Source of the DNA: Entonaema liquescens
Lineage: Eukaryota > Ascomycota > Sordariomycetes > Xylariales > Xylariaceae
DNA length: 64,000 nt
Reading direction: 5' to 3'
Assembly (NCBI GenBank): GCA_902805475.1
Contig: CADCSX010000002.1
Span: 2,170,001-2,234,000 of the forward strand
The position numbers and the translations under genes are program-made. Positions 25,190-36,997 of this stretch are shown in pieces; positions within the stretch are counted from its first letter, which is position 1; each line of letters starts with the position of its first letter. The notes under the pieces are model-generated. The model saw only the letters and a list, made by a program, of their open reading frames with translations, ran no database searches and was not told the DNA's origin.

Positions 25190-28100
25190 ATGTCACCTCT
25201 TTCTCGCTCTTCACGCACCCCTGCTGATCGCATAGGATCTGTTAAGCCCGAAACCGTAGACGGTCAGGTGTCTGACGAAGAGGGCTCTTCTTTACATGCC
25301 TTGGAAACGGGCTCTCTAGCCGGGGGAACTCCAGCTTCTGCTCCTCAAGGTAGCCATGCCGAAAGTTCTAGCGAAACCCCGTCTGTTCCTCTCCAAAAGC
25401 GCCGGAGGGTGACGCGCGCATGCGAGTATGCAGTTCCAGACTCCATTTTCCCGCTCCGATCCCTCTTTGGTTGCCTTCTAAAACATGTCTCTTTTATGAG
25501 CTTGTTTAGTGCCACCCCGAGCTTCTCAATCCGTTATTTTCCATCTCGATGCTTAAGTAATACTCGAAGATATAAATACTAACTTGATTCCTTTCAGTGA
25601 ATGCCGTAGGAAAAAGATAAAGTGCGACGGCAAGCAGCCATGTACTCACTGCCAGGTGTATAGCTACGGTAACCTTTATCCGAATTTCTTGGCGTTTCCC
25701 TCATCCGGCTGATGTTTTATTCCTAGATTGCACATACGACAAGCCGTCTAATAGGCGCAGGAATCCGGCTCCACAGTATATAGAAGCCTTGGAAAATAAG
25801 CTATCAAGAGCAGAGAACTTGCTGCGCAGATTCATGCCTGATGTCGACCTCAACGATCCAAGTTTGGATCCTGCAATCCAGCAGGAGTTCCGTATCCGGG
25901 AACAAGCTCGGGCCCGGGCTTCGACTTCGACAACTAAGGGAAAACAGTCGGGCCCTTCGTCTTCTGTAGACGCTCAGTTGCATTCTATGATCGAAACCGC
26001 CGGCCAACTCGACCTTGATGACAGGGGTAACTATGATTTTCATGGAACCTCATCTGGCTCGGTCTTCTTTAAGAGGATGAAGGAGCATTTTCGTGGTCTC
26101 TTAGGCAGAGACTATCAGGTGCCATTTCTCCCTCGCCCGCCTCGACCTGTCGGAGTCCTTACTCTAGACTCCCCAAGACCCCCGTCAAGTTCACGAGCAC
26201 CGCCGAGCCGTCCTACGCCTCCTTACGACTTGCCCTCGAAGGAGAGGGCACTTGCACTATGTTCCGAGTCGCTTAATAACGCCACATGTCTTCTACGAAT
26301 TGTTCATATTCCTTCATTTTACAAGATGTTGGATGACCTGTATGAAAAGCCAGCAAGTACAACCGGGACAGAGAACAAAAGAAGTTTAGCACTAGCATAT
26401 TCTGTTATGGCGCTCGGGTGCATGTATAACATACCCGAAAACGACAATTCTGAACTGCCACCATATAAGGTCGCAATGGATGAAGCGTAATACTATAGTT
26501 CCTCCTTTTGGGCATTTAAAATTTGTTTCGACTAACTTATGTGTTCTAGGATCAAATATTATGGCAGTGCAAGAGCTATTCTACAAGATATAACGGAGTG
26601 TCGAGACCTTGCGTCGCTTCAAGCTCTCCTTTTTATGATATTATTCATCCAATCTATATCGAACCTAAGCACGTGTTACGGGTTTGTGGGGATTGCCTTA
26701 CGATCCGCGCTGAGGATGGGTTTGCACCGACACTTACCTCATATTAAACTAAATCCCATAGAGGCCGAAACGAGACGAAGAGTTTTCTATATATGTAGGC
26801 AGATGGATACGTATGTGTCTGCATTATTAGGCTTCCCGCTGCTTCTAAATGATGAGGATATCGACCAGCCTCTACCAACCCCGGTAGACGATGAGTATAT
26901 AACGAAGGATAAAATACTTATCCCGCCGCCAGGGACTCCGTCCTTCCTCGAAGCCTTTAACGCGCATGTAAGGCTGATGGATATCCTTGGCAAGGTTGTA
27001 AAAAACATCTATCCGCTGAAGGGCATGGAGCAGAGCGAGGCCGAAGGTGTTGGGCAACCTTACGCATCTTACATGATCAGCTATGGTAAAATAAAAGAAA
27101 TCGAAAATGAGCTTCAACAATGGAACGAGGAGTTACCGGATGCTTGGCGCCCGAACTCTATAGGTGCTGTTGAAGTAGTTCGGTAAGATTTTTCATGGAA
27201 AGGATGTTGGTCTCGAACGTTCGACTAACTAGCTTTCTAGGGTGCGTAACTTGCTGAGGTTCACTTATGCTCATATCCAGATGGTATTATACCGACCATT
27301 CCTCCATTACGTTTCTCCGCGCATCACGGCCGGCAAGGATGTAAATGAACGTGCCTACGCCTGCGGAGCCGCTGGTGTTAGCGTCGCGCGAAATATTGTG
27401 CACATTGGGTCAGAAATGCGAAAGCAGGTTTCTCTCGTTGGACCGTATTGGTTCACTCTTTTCACCGAATTCTTCGCGATTATAACACTAGTCTTCTTCG
27501 TGTTGGAAAATAAAGATAAACCGGGGTCCCTGGAGATTTTTGCAGATGCTGTAGCTGGGAAAGAGGTAATTGAAGAGCTTTCAAGAAAGAGCCTGGTTGC
27601 AGACCGTATATCACAGTCTTTAGCTGTAAGTTGAGACTCCGTTACAAAACTAGCGAAATGTGGTTAACCCTAGTAAGATACTCTTTGACCAATTACCGAA
27701 GAGCCTTAAACAGGCACATACTGCAATGTCGCTGAAACGTCCCGCGTCAGGGGCGCAAAGTAATACGGCGATACCGCTTCCATCGCACTCGACCGATTCA
27801 ATACAGCATCTCCCCGAGAGACCTAATCGGTCTCGGGGGAAATCGTCGAAGAAGGCCGAGAAGGCACCAATTGGGCTCGGTCCGCAAGTCGTTCCCGTTG
27901 ACAATCCTTCCTTATCACAGCCGGGATTTGCCGACTCATTTACATCCACTTTTCAATTCTCACCATTAGATTTATCGATACCGTCACCGGATTCCGTTAC
28001 GGCTGCTGCCCTGCATGAGCCTAGCCCTCTAGACTTGCAACATCAAGCGTTCGGTGCAGGCAACCCGGTCCACCAGCTAGATGCAGTGATGTTTCCCTCG

Positions 28101-28493
28101 GATGACCCCTTAGACTATCCCAACCAACCCCAGCTTGATTTCGGCGTTCATCAACCAGGTGTTACAGAGGGAAGTCCAGATCTTTCACATCACGGTCCTG
28201 CCCCGTTCTATGTACCCAGTTTCTATGATGGCATCGAGGGACAACTTATGGGACCGTTACCACCATACCTGATGCAGTCGCAAGCTCAACCAGGGTTCAA
28301 TTTCCCAGCGCAAATGTATTCTGATCCAATGTTGTTACAGATGCACACTCTAGACCATCGACATTCGCCTCACTCTCAACTTCAAGCAGAGCAGCTACAG
28401 TCGATGAGGCGACGGGGTCAGCAGCCAGGGGAGATGGAAGAGTTACTAGCTAACACATCGTGGCAATCATTTCCCCAGCATGGAATGGACTAG
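25190..28493 (+). CDS. Zn2Cys6 transcription factor, CLR-1/ClrA-like
   Basis: Nuclear DNA-binding regulator with a fungal-specific middle homology domain. Six exons: 25190-25425, 25598-25668, 25727-26486, 26550-27182, 27241-27625 and 27678-28493, giving 966 residues. The zinc cluster begins at the end of exon 1 (RRRVTRAC), occupies all of exon 2 and finishes in exon 3. Its cysteines are spaced CX2CX6CX5CX2CX6C (about residues 78-104). The linker DKPSNRRRNPAPQYIEALE and then NKLSRAENLLRRFMPDVDL match what I recall of CLR-1/ClrA regulators of cellulose degradation. The fungal_trans domain (about residues 260-560) includes STCYGFVGIALRSALRMGLH and EAETRRRVFYICRQMD. The C-terminus is a Pro/Gln/Ser-rich, probably activating, tail. 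The family membership is sure; the specific orthologue is less so. Confidence 0.88.
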
Positions 28494-29504
28494 GTTTACG
28501 AGTAGAAAAAGGATACCCCTCTGCATAATAGCGACACTCAAGGGTCTTTTAGATAATGGAAAGGACTGGAGTTTGGCGTAGGTAATTAAAACCAGGACGA
28601 TTAGCGCTGAATATGGCTAGTCACTGCAGATAATGAATTATCGTATTATGAACGTCATCTAAGATATATATTATCCAACCCGAGTCTTATACCCTCAAGG
28701 AAGGCAATGGGCAGGATCTTTGGAGGCACGACGGGAGAGCATCTCGTTGTAGTTTATGCTCAATGATGTATATAAAATGCCACAATCAGGCACATAACTT
28801 GGCATTTGTGCTATTTACGGGGTCACCTTGTAAAAACTCAACTCAAGTTGTTTTTATTGGTGATAACAGGTAGACCGTCGTAACGATCCCCTCCACCCGT
28901 GACGCCGATTGGACTCGGATCGAAGTAAGCTCCCAACATGCCCAATCCTCGGAGCTGATATCCGGGACGAATGGACTGAAGGAAAAAAGTAAGGGGTTAC
29001 GTCGGGATATGCCTTGTTGGACCAGTTAGTGGAGACTAAGAGACCAAGTAAGTAGAAGGGCATTGAAGTTTGTCGTCCAATATGTGGGAATCCCAGGACC
29101 CGAGTTCTGGACCAGACATGCGGCACAGATTGGGGATCTTCGGGCTTGTCTGAGGGGCTGCACGACGGCCTTACACAGATCAGTTGGCTTCTGAAGGCTG
29201 TCTTGGCTCGTCATTGTTTAGAGGGAAATATTTGCTTGGTACGTGTAAATTAGTTATAGGCAAAGTGCTGCGATGCGAACCGAGCTTTGCCACGTGAGGT
29301 TTCCCAAGCCTCCAACCAGGCTGAACCAGCTAAGCTATTGCATGGGCTTGTCCCGTCGAATGAAATCAACCGCTTCATCTGTAAGATACGACCACACCAG
29401 GGGGTATATACTAAAAGCTAGTACAACAATGACAACACCCCACCGACGATGCTGTCGTTCCTCTACTCGTCAGACAACAACTAAGTCTACGGAAAGTTTT
29501 TAAT
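28494..29504. other. intergenic region with a weak candidate for a small minus-strand gene
   Basis: The left part is the 3' flank of the regulator. On the minus strand an ATG at 29214 (context ACAATGA) opens 62 codons (MTSQDSLQKPTDLCKAVV...). A CACTAAC...CCTTCAG branch/acceptor pair near 28984-29030 precedes a stretch that could encode SIRPGYQLRGLGMLGAYF and more. I could not find a canonical donor that joins the two in frame, and the product is unknown, so no gene is called. The right part must contain the promoter of the peptidase at 29505. Confidence 0.35.
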
Positions 29505-32109
29505 ATGGAGGCTATAGATATTGAGCACGACCTGGTCGTCGTTGAGGAATTTGATGCTTTGTATGTGTTACTGTCATCCCGAAGTCCTTGCTAACCCTAG
29601 CTTCACCGACACTTACAATGTCTACCACAATGGACCTTCATCAGTTCCGCTGCCGAACTAAGGGCCTAGTGCACAGTGCCGTCTCTGCTGCCGTCGCCGT
29701 CATGCTTAGCATCCCATTTCTGTCTAGAATACCGCTGACAGAGGTTGTTGTTGGAAATAGATCTATCGAGGTTAACGTCGCGGAATTAGAAGCCGAAGCT
29801 GACGAAATATTTAAAAGATACCCTGGTGAGTTCCGAGCCTAATCAAGTTCTATTCTCTCGAGTCGCACACCGGCGATATCAAGTTGGTGGTCCAGTTCGA
29901 TGCATCCACCATGCCGTATTGCTTTTTAAGATGCTTTTATATTTGCCTTGCATGTTTACGTATATATTACTTGAAAGAAGTTCAATTTGCATGTATCTCC
30001 GAAGAGCAAGATGCTAGCCCCTAAATGATACATTGCACGATACCCAACCTCCTTTTCGACCGAATGATACGATATTTATGGTCATACTACAACATCATCC
30101 CCGAGCATTCTACGCCAACTACCTATATTTTTAACGTTCTCTCTCTCCTTTTTTTTCTTCTTTTTTTTTTTACTCGCCCGCCCGTGGTAATACTTTAATA
30201 ACCATATTCTAACGCTGTTTAGCCAAACAACACGCGAGGAAGGTCGCCAAAGAGCTTGGTGCTGATAATGGAATCATCTTTCTACCTGGCCAAGGGAATC
30301 AACATGGGAAGATTCAGATCAGGGACCCCATTCCGACAGCGACGATAGTATGTCCGCTCTTTAAATAATATCAACCTTCCGAATATCCTTGGCACTAACT
30401 AGAAGCCTTAGCTTTTACTATGTAACTGGTATCGATTTCCCGGGCTGTGCCGTGACATACGATATCGCTGCAGACAAGCTCACGCTATGGATCCCGTACA
30501 CACCTCCGGCAACCATCCTCTGGTTTGGGAAGACGCCTACGCCGGAAGAATGCATCGCCAAATCGGACATTCATGATGTCAAGTACCTTTCCGACCTCCC
30601 AGCTTACCTGCAAGCACGGTTGACTACAATCAAGTCCCTGTACGCTCTTCGCCCGGCTCAGCTGCCTAAATTCGACGGCTTCGAGCAGCTGCGGTCGTCT
30701 CTCAAGATCGATGTCACATCACTTCAGCCCGCCATGGACGAGGCGCGGGTCATCAAGTCTGACTATGAGATAGCTATGATCCGTAGGGCCAACAAAATCT
30801 CATCAGAGGCTCACAGGAAGATTGTTCTGCAGTTGAGCGGTATGAAAAATGAGTGTGAAATCGAGGCCGCCTTCGCCGCCGCATGTACGGCAGCTAAAGC
30901 GAAAACGCAAGCTTACCCTATCATCGCCGGGTCTGGCTCTAACGCTTCAACCCTGCATTACGAAGCTAACAATGAGCCGCTCGTGGGACGGCAGCTTGTG
31001 GTGCTTGATGCCGGCGCTGAATGGCTTCGCTACGCCAGCGATATCACACGTACCCTTCCCCTAGGCCCCCGGTACCGATTTAACTTGGAGGCTCGGGCTA
31101 TTTACGAACTGGTCCACCGGATGCAGGAAGAGTGTATCCAGCGCATCAAGCCAGGTGTTGTGTTCCGGGACTTACAGCTACACGCGACATTTATTGCCGT
31201 TCAAGGCCTACTCGAGCTTGGAATCTTGCACAACGGAACCGCCGAAGAGATCTTCAAGAACGGCACCGGCGCCGCCTTCTTCCCGCACGGCCTCGGTCAC
31301 CACGTCGGGCTTGACGTTCATGAGTTGGTTTCCTCCTCCCTCTTTACCTCCCCTCCAGTCCCTCCCAAACCCCCTTCTCTCTCATACCCACGACAACAAC
31401 CTCCTATTCCCTTTTCATCGTGTTTTAGTCATAATAACAATAATTCCTCTCCTAGCGTTCTTAGCAAAGACCTTCTACGCCCCGCTGGCGAGAGCATGTG
31501 GGGAAAGCGTCGACCTATCGGCCCTCAGTCCGTCCGCGCCATGATCAAGCACGCCGCCGCAAGCAACGCCGTCCCCACGCCTTCGTCGCCAACTACCACC
31601 AGCACATCGCAGGATCCCCAGTCACCATCCACGCTCACGGAATCGTCGCCAACGCAATCCGCGAACCCGCCTTCGGTAGCAATCACGCCAGCGGAGCCTA
31701 CATCCCCGCCTCCAAGCAGGAAGAACAGCGACGACACCATCGACCCGCCCCTCCCGCCCGAGCCCCAACCCCGCCGTCTCCCAGCACCCCTCAACGGCAA
31801 CAATCCATCTCCCAGCCCACCACCACCACCACCAGCAAGAAATCCAAGCGTCCGCCCCGCAGCGCCCTGCAGCCGGACATGGTGGTGACCGTCGAGCCGG
31901 GCATCTACTTCTGCCGGCCGTACATCGAGGCGTACTTCCTGCGCCGCCCCGAGCACGCGAAGTACATCGACGCCACGGCGCTCGAGCGCTACTGGGCGGT
32001 TGGCGGGGTCCGCGTCGAGGACTGCGTGCGCGTGACGCAGGATGGGTACGAGGACTTGACGACGGCGCCGAAGGGTGCGGAGTTGTTGCGGTTGATGGGG
32101 TATGCGTGA
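29505..32109 (+). CDS. M24B Xaa-Pro dipeptidase/aminopeptidase P-type metallopeptidase, with apparent frameshifts
   Basis: Cleaves X-Pro bonds using two metal ions. Exons: 29505-29560, 29728-29825, 30223-30347, 30412-31323 and 31465-32109. The AMP_N domain (exons 1-3) is followed by the pita-bread fold. Metal ligands are seen in DAGAEWLRYASDITRT (two Asp), GHHVGLDVH (His), VTVEPGIYF (Glu) and GGVRVEDCVRV (Glu). Exon 3 changes frame twice: LPGQG, then WEDSDQG, then PFRQRR are conserved pieces in three frames, next to G3 at 30294-30296 and C4 at 30326-30329. A third shift lies between about 31560 and 31860, inside a Ser/Pro-rich insertion. With three single bases added the exons total exactly 613 codons (612 residues plus stop). 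The intron 31324-31464 has a weak donor (GTTGGT). Pseudogene or sequence error cannot be separated from here. Confidence 0.8.
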
Positions 32110-32908
32110 GGTTAGGTATCTACCTACTTATACGTATAACGGTAAATTTGAAAAAAAAAAAAAAACAACAACAAAAACAAAAATAAAATAGGATGAAGAG
32201 TAAATTGATATGGGACGAAGCGCATAGGGAAATGAAAATGAAAATGATTGGGGTCGAAACAAATAATTCAATAAACAGACAAGCAGGCGAGCAAGGATGA
32301 ATTTGTACTTCTTGGGAGGAACTTTCCTTTAACCCTTTTTACTTTGTCGGTCATTATTTGCATATACACACACATATATACATACACACATACATACAAG
32401 GGATGGAAGGGGTATAGGCGTTTGGGAAATCAGCTAGCTGTATATGTTTAATGTATCTTATCCGCATGTATTTAGCTATTGTCTTGAGGCGTCTGCTTGG
32501 GCTTCGTTCAGAGTTCAAATGCAGAAAACGAATTTCACGAGTAGGTCAGGTCAGATGCCATGAATGCCTTTCGTGCCTCATGTTTTTGTGAATATTGAAT
32601 ATTTCTCGTTTTTTACTACTAGCCCATAAATGTGGTAACTCGTGCAATAGTATAAAGTCCCCTTTCTTTTTTCGTAGCCATATAGTACATGAGAGACATA
32701 TGGTGGATAATATCGGGTAGTCATCACAATTCAAAATTTTAATTCAGGAGAACAAGAACGCCTGATAGAAAATCTCTCATTCGTGCGCTAGACAATAACA
32801 CAGTCATGCAAAGCCCGTCCCACATCCAGATATTTTTATACAAAGTTCTATCCAGCGCCCCCGCCTTGCCAGCCTCATCAATCCGTCTCTTGCTATCATT
32901 TAGATATA
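32110..32908. other. convergent intergenic region
   Basis: 3' flanks of the peptidase and the lectin gene. It holds an A-rich tract near 32150-32190 and a CA/TA microsatellite near 32364-32397. No gene is seen. Confidence 0.5.
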
Positions 32909-34360
32909 TCATAGGTATTTCTTGGGCATGATCTTCTTCCGCTCGTAGTAGATGTAAGCAGCTACTATCAGGATCTGGCTTCCGATGATGATGAATATGA
33001 GCTTTCCGTGCTTCGGTGCGGCTTGTACCGCAACATGCTCTAACATAGTGCCATGGTTCGAGCCAATAAAGCTCTTCACTGCGTGTTCTGAGTCCTTCAC
33101 CTTCATGTTGATGTCGTTTCGCATATCCCTGAGTTCTCGTTGCAGCTTGCTGACCTCATTCTGGAGCGAGTCGAATCTGTCTAACTTGGACAGGATCTGT
33201 TTCAATTCATTGACAGACTTTGAAACCTCTTCGTGTCGCTTTTCACCAATATTCCCTAAACTTGCGACCTGGCGGAAGATGGTTGATAGGTGTTGGTTGG
33301 TGCTCTGTATACGGTTGTGGAGGTCGGCGAACTGAGCCTCGGAGCTTGTATAAGTGTTGGCAGCAGCATCGGGGATAGAGTCACCGAAGGCGTCAGCCTC
33401 ATTGGGGTTATTTCGGCCATTCGGAGGGTTGCGGCCATAGCTCATTTGTGCTTGCGCCCTGTTCTGGTTTGATTGCTGTTGTTGTTGCTGCTGCTGTTGT
33501 TGCTGTTGTTGCTGTTGCTGTTGCTGTTGTTGCTGCGGGGGTGCGTCGTGTTTAGCGTCAAGATTCTCCGTCATGGTCACCATTTTAAAGATCTCAAAGG
33601 AGTCAGGGTTGTCCCCCGCCGCGGCTGTAATACCGAAGTAGTATCCTGGCGGGATGCTAATCTTGTCGCTTTCAAAACATAGTCTACCATCAATTTCAAC
33701 CTTGAATACCTGGGGTGTTTGCCTTAGCTTGATCTGAGAAGGTCGACCTAGGTTACGGTAGGGATAGTTGCAATGTCCAAAGGCCAGGCTGTCCACGCTC
33801 TGGTGCGCCTTGAAATCGATGGAACCGTCGTTCAAGAACCCCCTGATCATGCCACCCGAGCCACTGTGCTGATCAATCACAAGGGCCAAGCCATCAAATC
33901 TGTTCACCGTGTACACGCTGGAAGAGCCAATTTCTTGATTGCCCCGTCTTGCAAGCCAGATGTTGAGATTTCCGCTACCCCTCTCTTGCCCATTCACTCT
34001 GAAGTCGACATCGGCCACCCACGTCGCATACCTGTTCGGTTGGTCTGCCCATATCGCGCCTCGAGTATTACCGGGTGCCGGCGGCGTAAGGATTAACTTG
34101 TTGGAAAGAACTTCGGGTACGTCTGGCGTGCCCTGTATGGAGAAGCCTGGCACAGTTGCTTGTCCCCGATCGTTGATTCTGGCGAGCTTCTGTTAGACTT
34201 CCAATCCCCGAGAAAGGTACTTTTTGACCTTCTCCCCTGACACTCACCTGCCAGTGTAACCAAAGCTTAGCTCATTGACAAGGAATTGCGCCTGTGCATC
34301 AACGAATTTCGCGGTCGTAGCTAGCCCGAAGGCAAGCGTTGATGATCGTAACAAACGCAT
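32909..34360 (-). CDS. L-type lectin, EMP46/47 (ERGIC-53)-like cargo receptor
   Basis: Type I membrane lectin that cycles between ER and Golgi carrying glycoproteins. Exon 1 is 34360-34248 and encodes a signal peptide (MRLLRSSTLAFGLATTAKF). A 69 nt intron separates it from exon 2, 34178-32909, giving 460 residues. The junction yields SFGYTGRINDRGQATVPGF, the start of the lectin beta-sandwich. DGLALVIDQHSG resembles the region carrying the carbohydrate/calcium site. A run of just over 20 glutamines follows the lectin domain, then a coiled coil (residues about 270-390), one membrane helix (LIFIIIGSQILIVAAYIYY) and a short cytosolic tail ending KKYL. The tail matches the KKXX ER-retrieval signal. 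Divergent from ALG8. Confidence 0.93.
33474..33536 (-). repeat. CAG/CAA polyglutamine tract inside the lectin gene
   Basis: Imperfect CAG/CAA triplets, about 21 codons, in frame with the lectin coding sequence. They encode a polyglutamine linker between the lectin domain and the coiled coil. Confidence 0.9.
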
Positions 34361-35311
34361 GCTTCGATTTAAAGATTGGCAAATGAAATTAATAAGATAA
34401 CAGCCTTCCCTGGCAAATAAAATAGATATATTAAGGAGTTTATTGAAAAAATTAGTCTTTTTGGAAGTGGTGGGAGAATATACGAAGTGAACAAAGCAAT
34501 GAAGCTAATTCCCGTCACGTTCGTAAGGACACTTTGCACCAAAGCTGTCCTAAGTCTGAGCCAGAGCTCACGAGAGGGTGGAGAGCTTAACTACCTAAGG
34601 AATGGGAGAAAAAGAAAAACGAATTGAAAAAGAGTGCCTTTTTTGGATTAAGCAGAAGCAGTGATGAAATATCGCACTTATGAAAGTTCAACGCAATCCA
34701 TGTAATTGATCCAAGGAAAAAAAAAAGATCTAAAAAAAATTAAAGACAGATTGTGCTCTGGAAGTGTGGATAGCTTAAACCTTCACACAGCCTTCCCCAG
34801 AAAGGAGCAAGTGTAACTACTTCCCGTATTCCTTTCAAATCTAGGCTAATTGAATTTTAGAGGCTTGAAACAACTCGTACCTGAGTACCACTTCCGCGCT
34901 AACGTCGCAGCAGATGTGTACTCGGTACTTGATCCCTGTTTCATATTTACGTAGGTAGCCGACCAGGGCAGGCAAGGCGGCAGCTGGAAAGGGTTATGTG
35001 GGTGTGGCAGGCAAGGAATGCGTGGAAGGCGTGGAATAACAGATCAACTAAAAAAAAGACGCACGGACCCTTGATTTTCGACTTAACAGATTTTCGAGGG
35101 ATGGATGGGATGTCGCACGTCGGTAAAAATACGTACCGGTCCTTGTGGAGCTTGTCATCCTAGCCTCAATTGACTTCAATTCTTCAATCAAGCCCCAATG
35201 CTGCAACGCCATCTTCTCTCTTTTGTATCGTGACAGGTTACTGGATAACGTCAGGTTACGCCAAGCCCTCGAATTCAAACTATCAAGACGTGTCATGAAT
35301 CCTCAACCAAA
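34361..35311. promoter_or_regulatory. shared intergenic region between divergent lectin and ALG8
   Basis: 951 bp between two start codons of secretory-pathway genes, which makes common control by the unfolded protein response plausible. No site is claimed. An 82-codon minus-strand frame at 35296-35048 lacks any recognisable sequence. Confidence 0.4.
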
Positions 35312-36997
35312 ATGACCGAGATATACCCTACTCTTGCGCAATGCGCAGTAGTTGCAACCGCGTTTAAGATCCTCCTATTCCCGGCCTAGTAAGTGCTTGT
35401 TCTTGTTGTACCAGCTCCCACATTTTCACCCCGCGAGGAACTCGATAGCTAAACCCCTCCAAGTAAATCTACCGATTTTGAGGTGCATCGAAACTGGTTG
35501 GCTATTACGAATAGTCTACCAATATGGGAATGGTATTACGAAAAGACTTCGGAATGGACTCTGGATTATCCGCCCTTTTTCGCATACTTCGAATGGACTC
35601 TTTCCCAAGTAGCAAAGCTGGCCGACCCAGCCATGGTTCGGGTTTACAATCTTGACTACGATAGTTGGCAAACTGTCTACTTCCAAAGATTTACAGTCAT
35701 CGCCACAGAACTGATACTAATATATGCCTTGCAACTGTATGTTATATAACTCTACCATGTACTTGGCTCGTCGTACTAATATAACGCCATAGATTTGTCG
35801 AGTCATCACATGGGGTAACCAAGCGTGCAGCACAAGCTGCCGCAATCTCAGTTCTGCTTTCACCTGGCCTCCTTATCATAGACCATATTCACTTTCAGTA
35901 TAATGGTGCTATGTATGGTGTCTTAATCCTATCCTTAGTCTTAGCCCGCCAAAAGACAGGTCTCCTAGCTAGTGGCATCGTCTTCGCAGCATTGTTATGC
36001 ATGAAGCATATATATCTCTATCTTGCACCGGCTTACTTCGTCTACCTCCTTAGAACTTATTGCCTTTCGCCTAAGTCCATCTTTCGCATCCAGTTCCTTA
36101 ACTGCTTAAAGCTAGGTTCCGGCATCATCGGTATATTCGGACTGGCGTTTGGTCCGTTCGCACTCAAGAACCAGATTCCCCAGATACTGAGCAGGCTATT
36201 CCCATTCTCCCGCGGGCTCTGCCACGCATACTGGGCTCCGAATGTATGGGCCATGTATTCTTTTATGGATCGAGTACTGATATTTGGTAAGCAATATCCT
36301 CTCTGTTTATAGGGTTTAGTAGCTTACAGACCTAGTTGCACCACGACTGGGATTGCCGGTTAAGTCGGAGGCTATCAATAGCGTTACGAGAGGTTTAGTT
36401 GGGGATACAGCCTTTGCAGTGCTCCCTGAGATTACACCTAGGATATGTTTTGCGCTCACTCTCCTATTCCAAGTCATACCCCTTGTGAAACTGTTTTCCC
36501 GTCCTAACTGGGATGCTTTCATTGGAGCAGTCACACTATGCGGCTACTCGTCATTCCTCTTTGGATGGCATGTTCATGAGAAAGCCATTCTTCTCGTTAT
36601 TATACCCTTCAGTTTGATCGCTCTCAAGGACCGGCGGCATCTTAGTGCGTTCCGCCCTTTGGCAGTGTCAGGCCATGTCTCTCTTTTCCCGCTACTATTT
36701 ACTCCTGCCGAGTTTCCAATCAAGACAGTCTACACCATATTTTGGCTGGTCTTATTTCTGATGGTGTTTGACCGCACGGCTCCGGCTTCAAATCGGCAGA
36801 GATTCTTCCTCTTTGACCGTTTCACTATCCTCTACATCACGGTTAGTATACCGCTAATCGTATACTGCTCACTGTTACACCGAATCATATTTGGTAAGAG
36901 CTACGAATTTCTACCTCTAATGTTCATGAGTTCGTATTCAGCAATAGGGGTTGTTGGTAGTTGGATAGGATTTATGGTGGTATATTTTACCTCGTAG
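35312..36997 (+). CDS. ALG8: dolichyl-P-Glc:Glc1Man9GlcNAc2-PP-dolichol alpha-1,3-glucosyltransferase
   Basis: Adds the second glucose to the lipid-linked N-glycan precursor in the ER lumen. Four exons: 35312-35388, 35464-35736, 35793-36286 and 36330-36997, giving 503 residues. The exon 1/2 junction produces the ALG6/ALG8 signature YKSTDFEVHRNWLAIT. It is followed by EWTLDYPPFFAYFEW, which holds the conserved acidic and aromatic residues of this GT57 family. HIHFQYNGAMYGVLIL and CHAYWAPNVWAMYSFMDR are further ALG8 signatures. The rest is a string of membrane helices, and GWHVHEKAILLVIIPF lies near the C-terminal third. The ALG8 assignment over ALG6 rests on the HRNWLAITNSLP and GHSLPxxKWYY-like neighbourhood and on length. 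Confidence 0.94.

Noticed and set aside
28847..29214. Small spliced minus-strand gene candidate
   Set aside because: A plausible acceptor and branch site exist, but no canonical donor joins the two halves in frame. Kept only as a note in the intergenic entry.
31525..31956. 143-codon Gly/Val-rich frame opposite the peptidase
   Set aside because: Antisense of GC-rich Pro/Ser codons; no recognisable protein.
35048..35296. 82-codon minus-strand frame upstream of ALG8
   Set aside because: Lies inside the shared promoter region; no similarity to any family I know.
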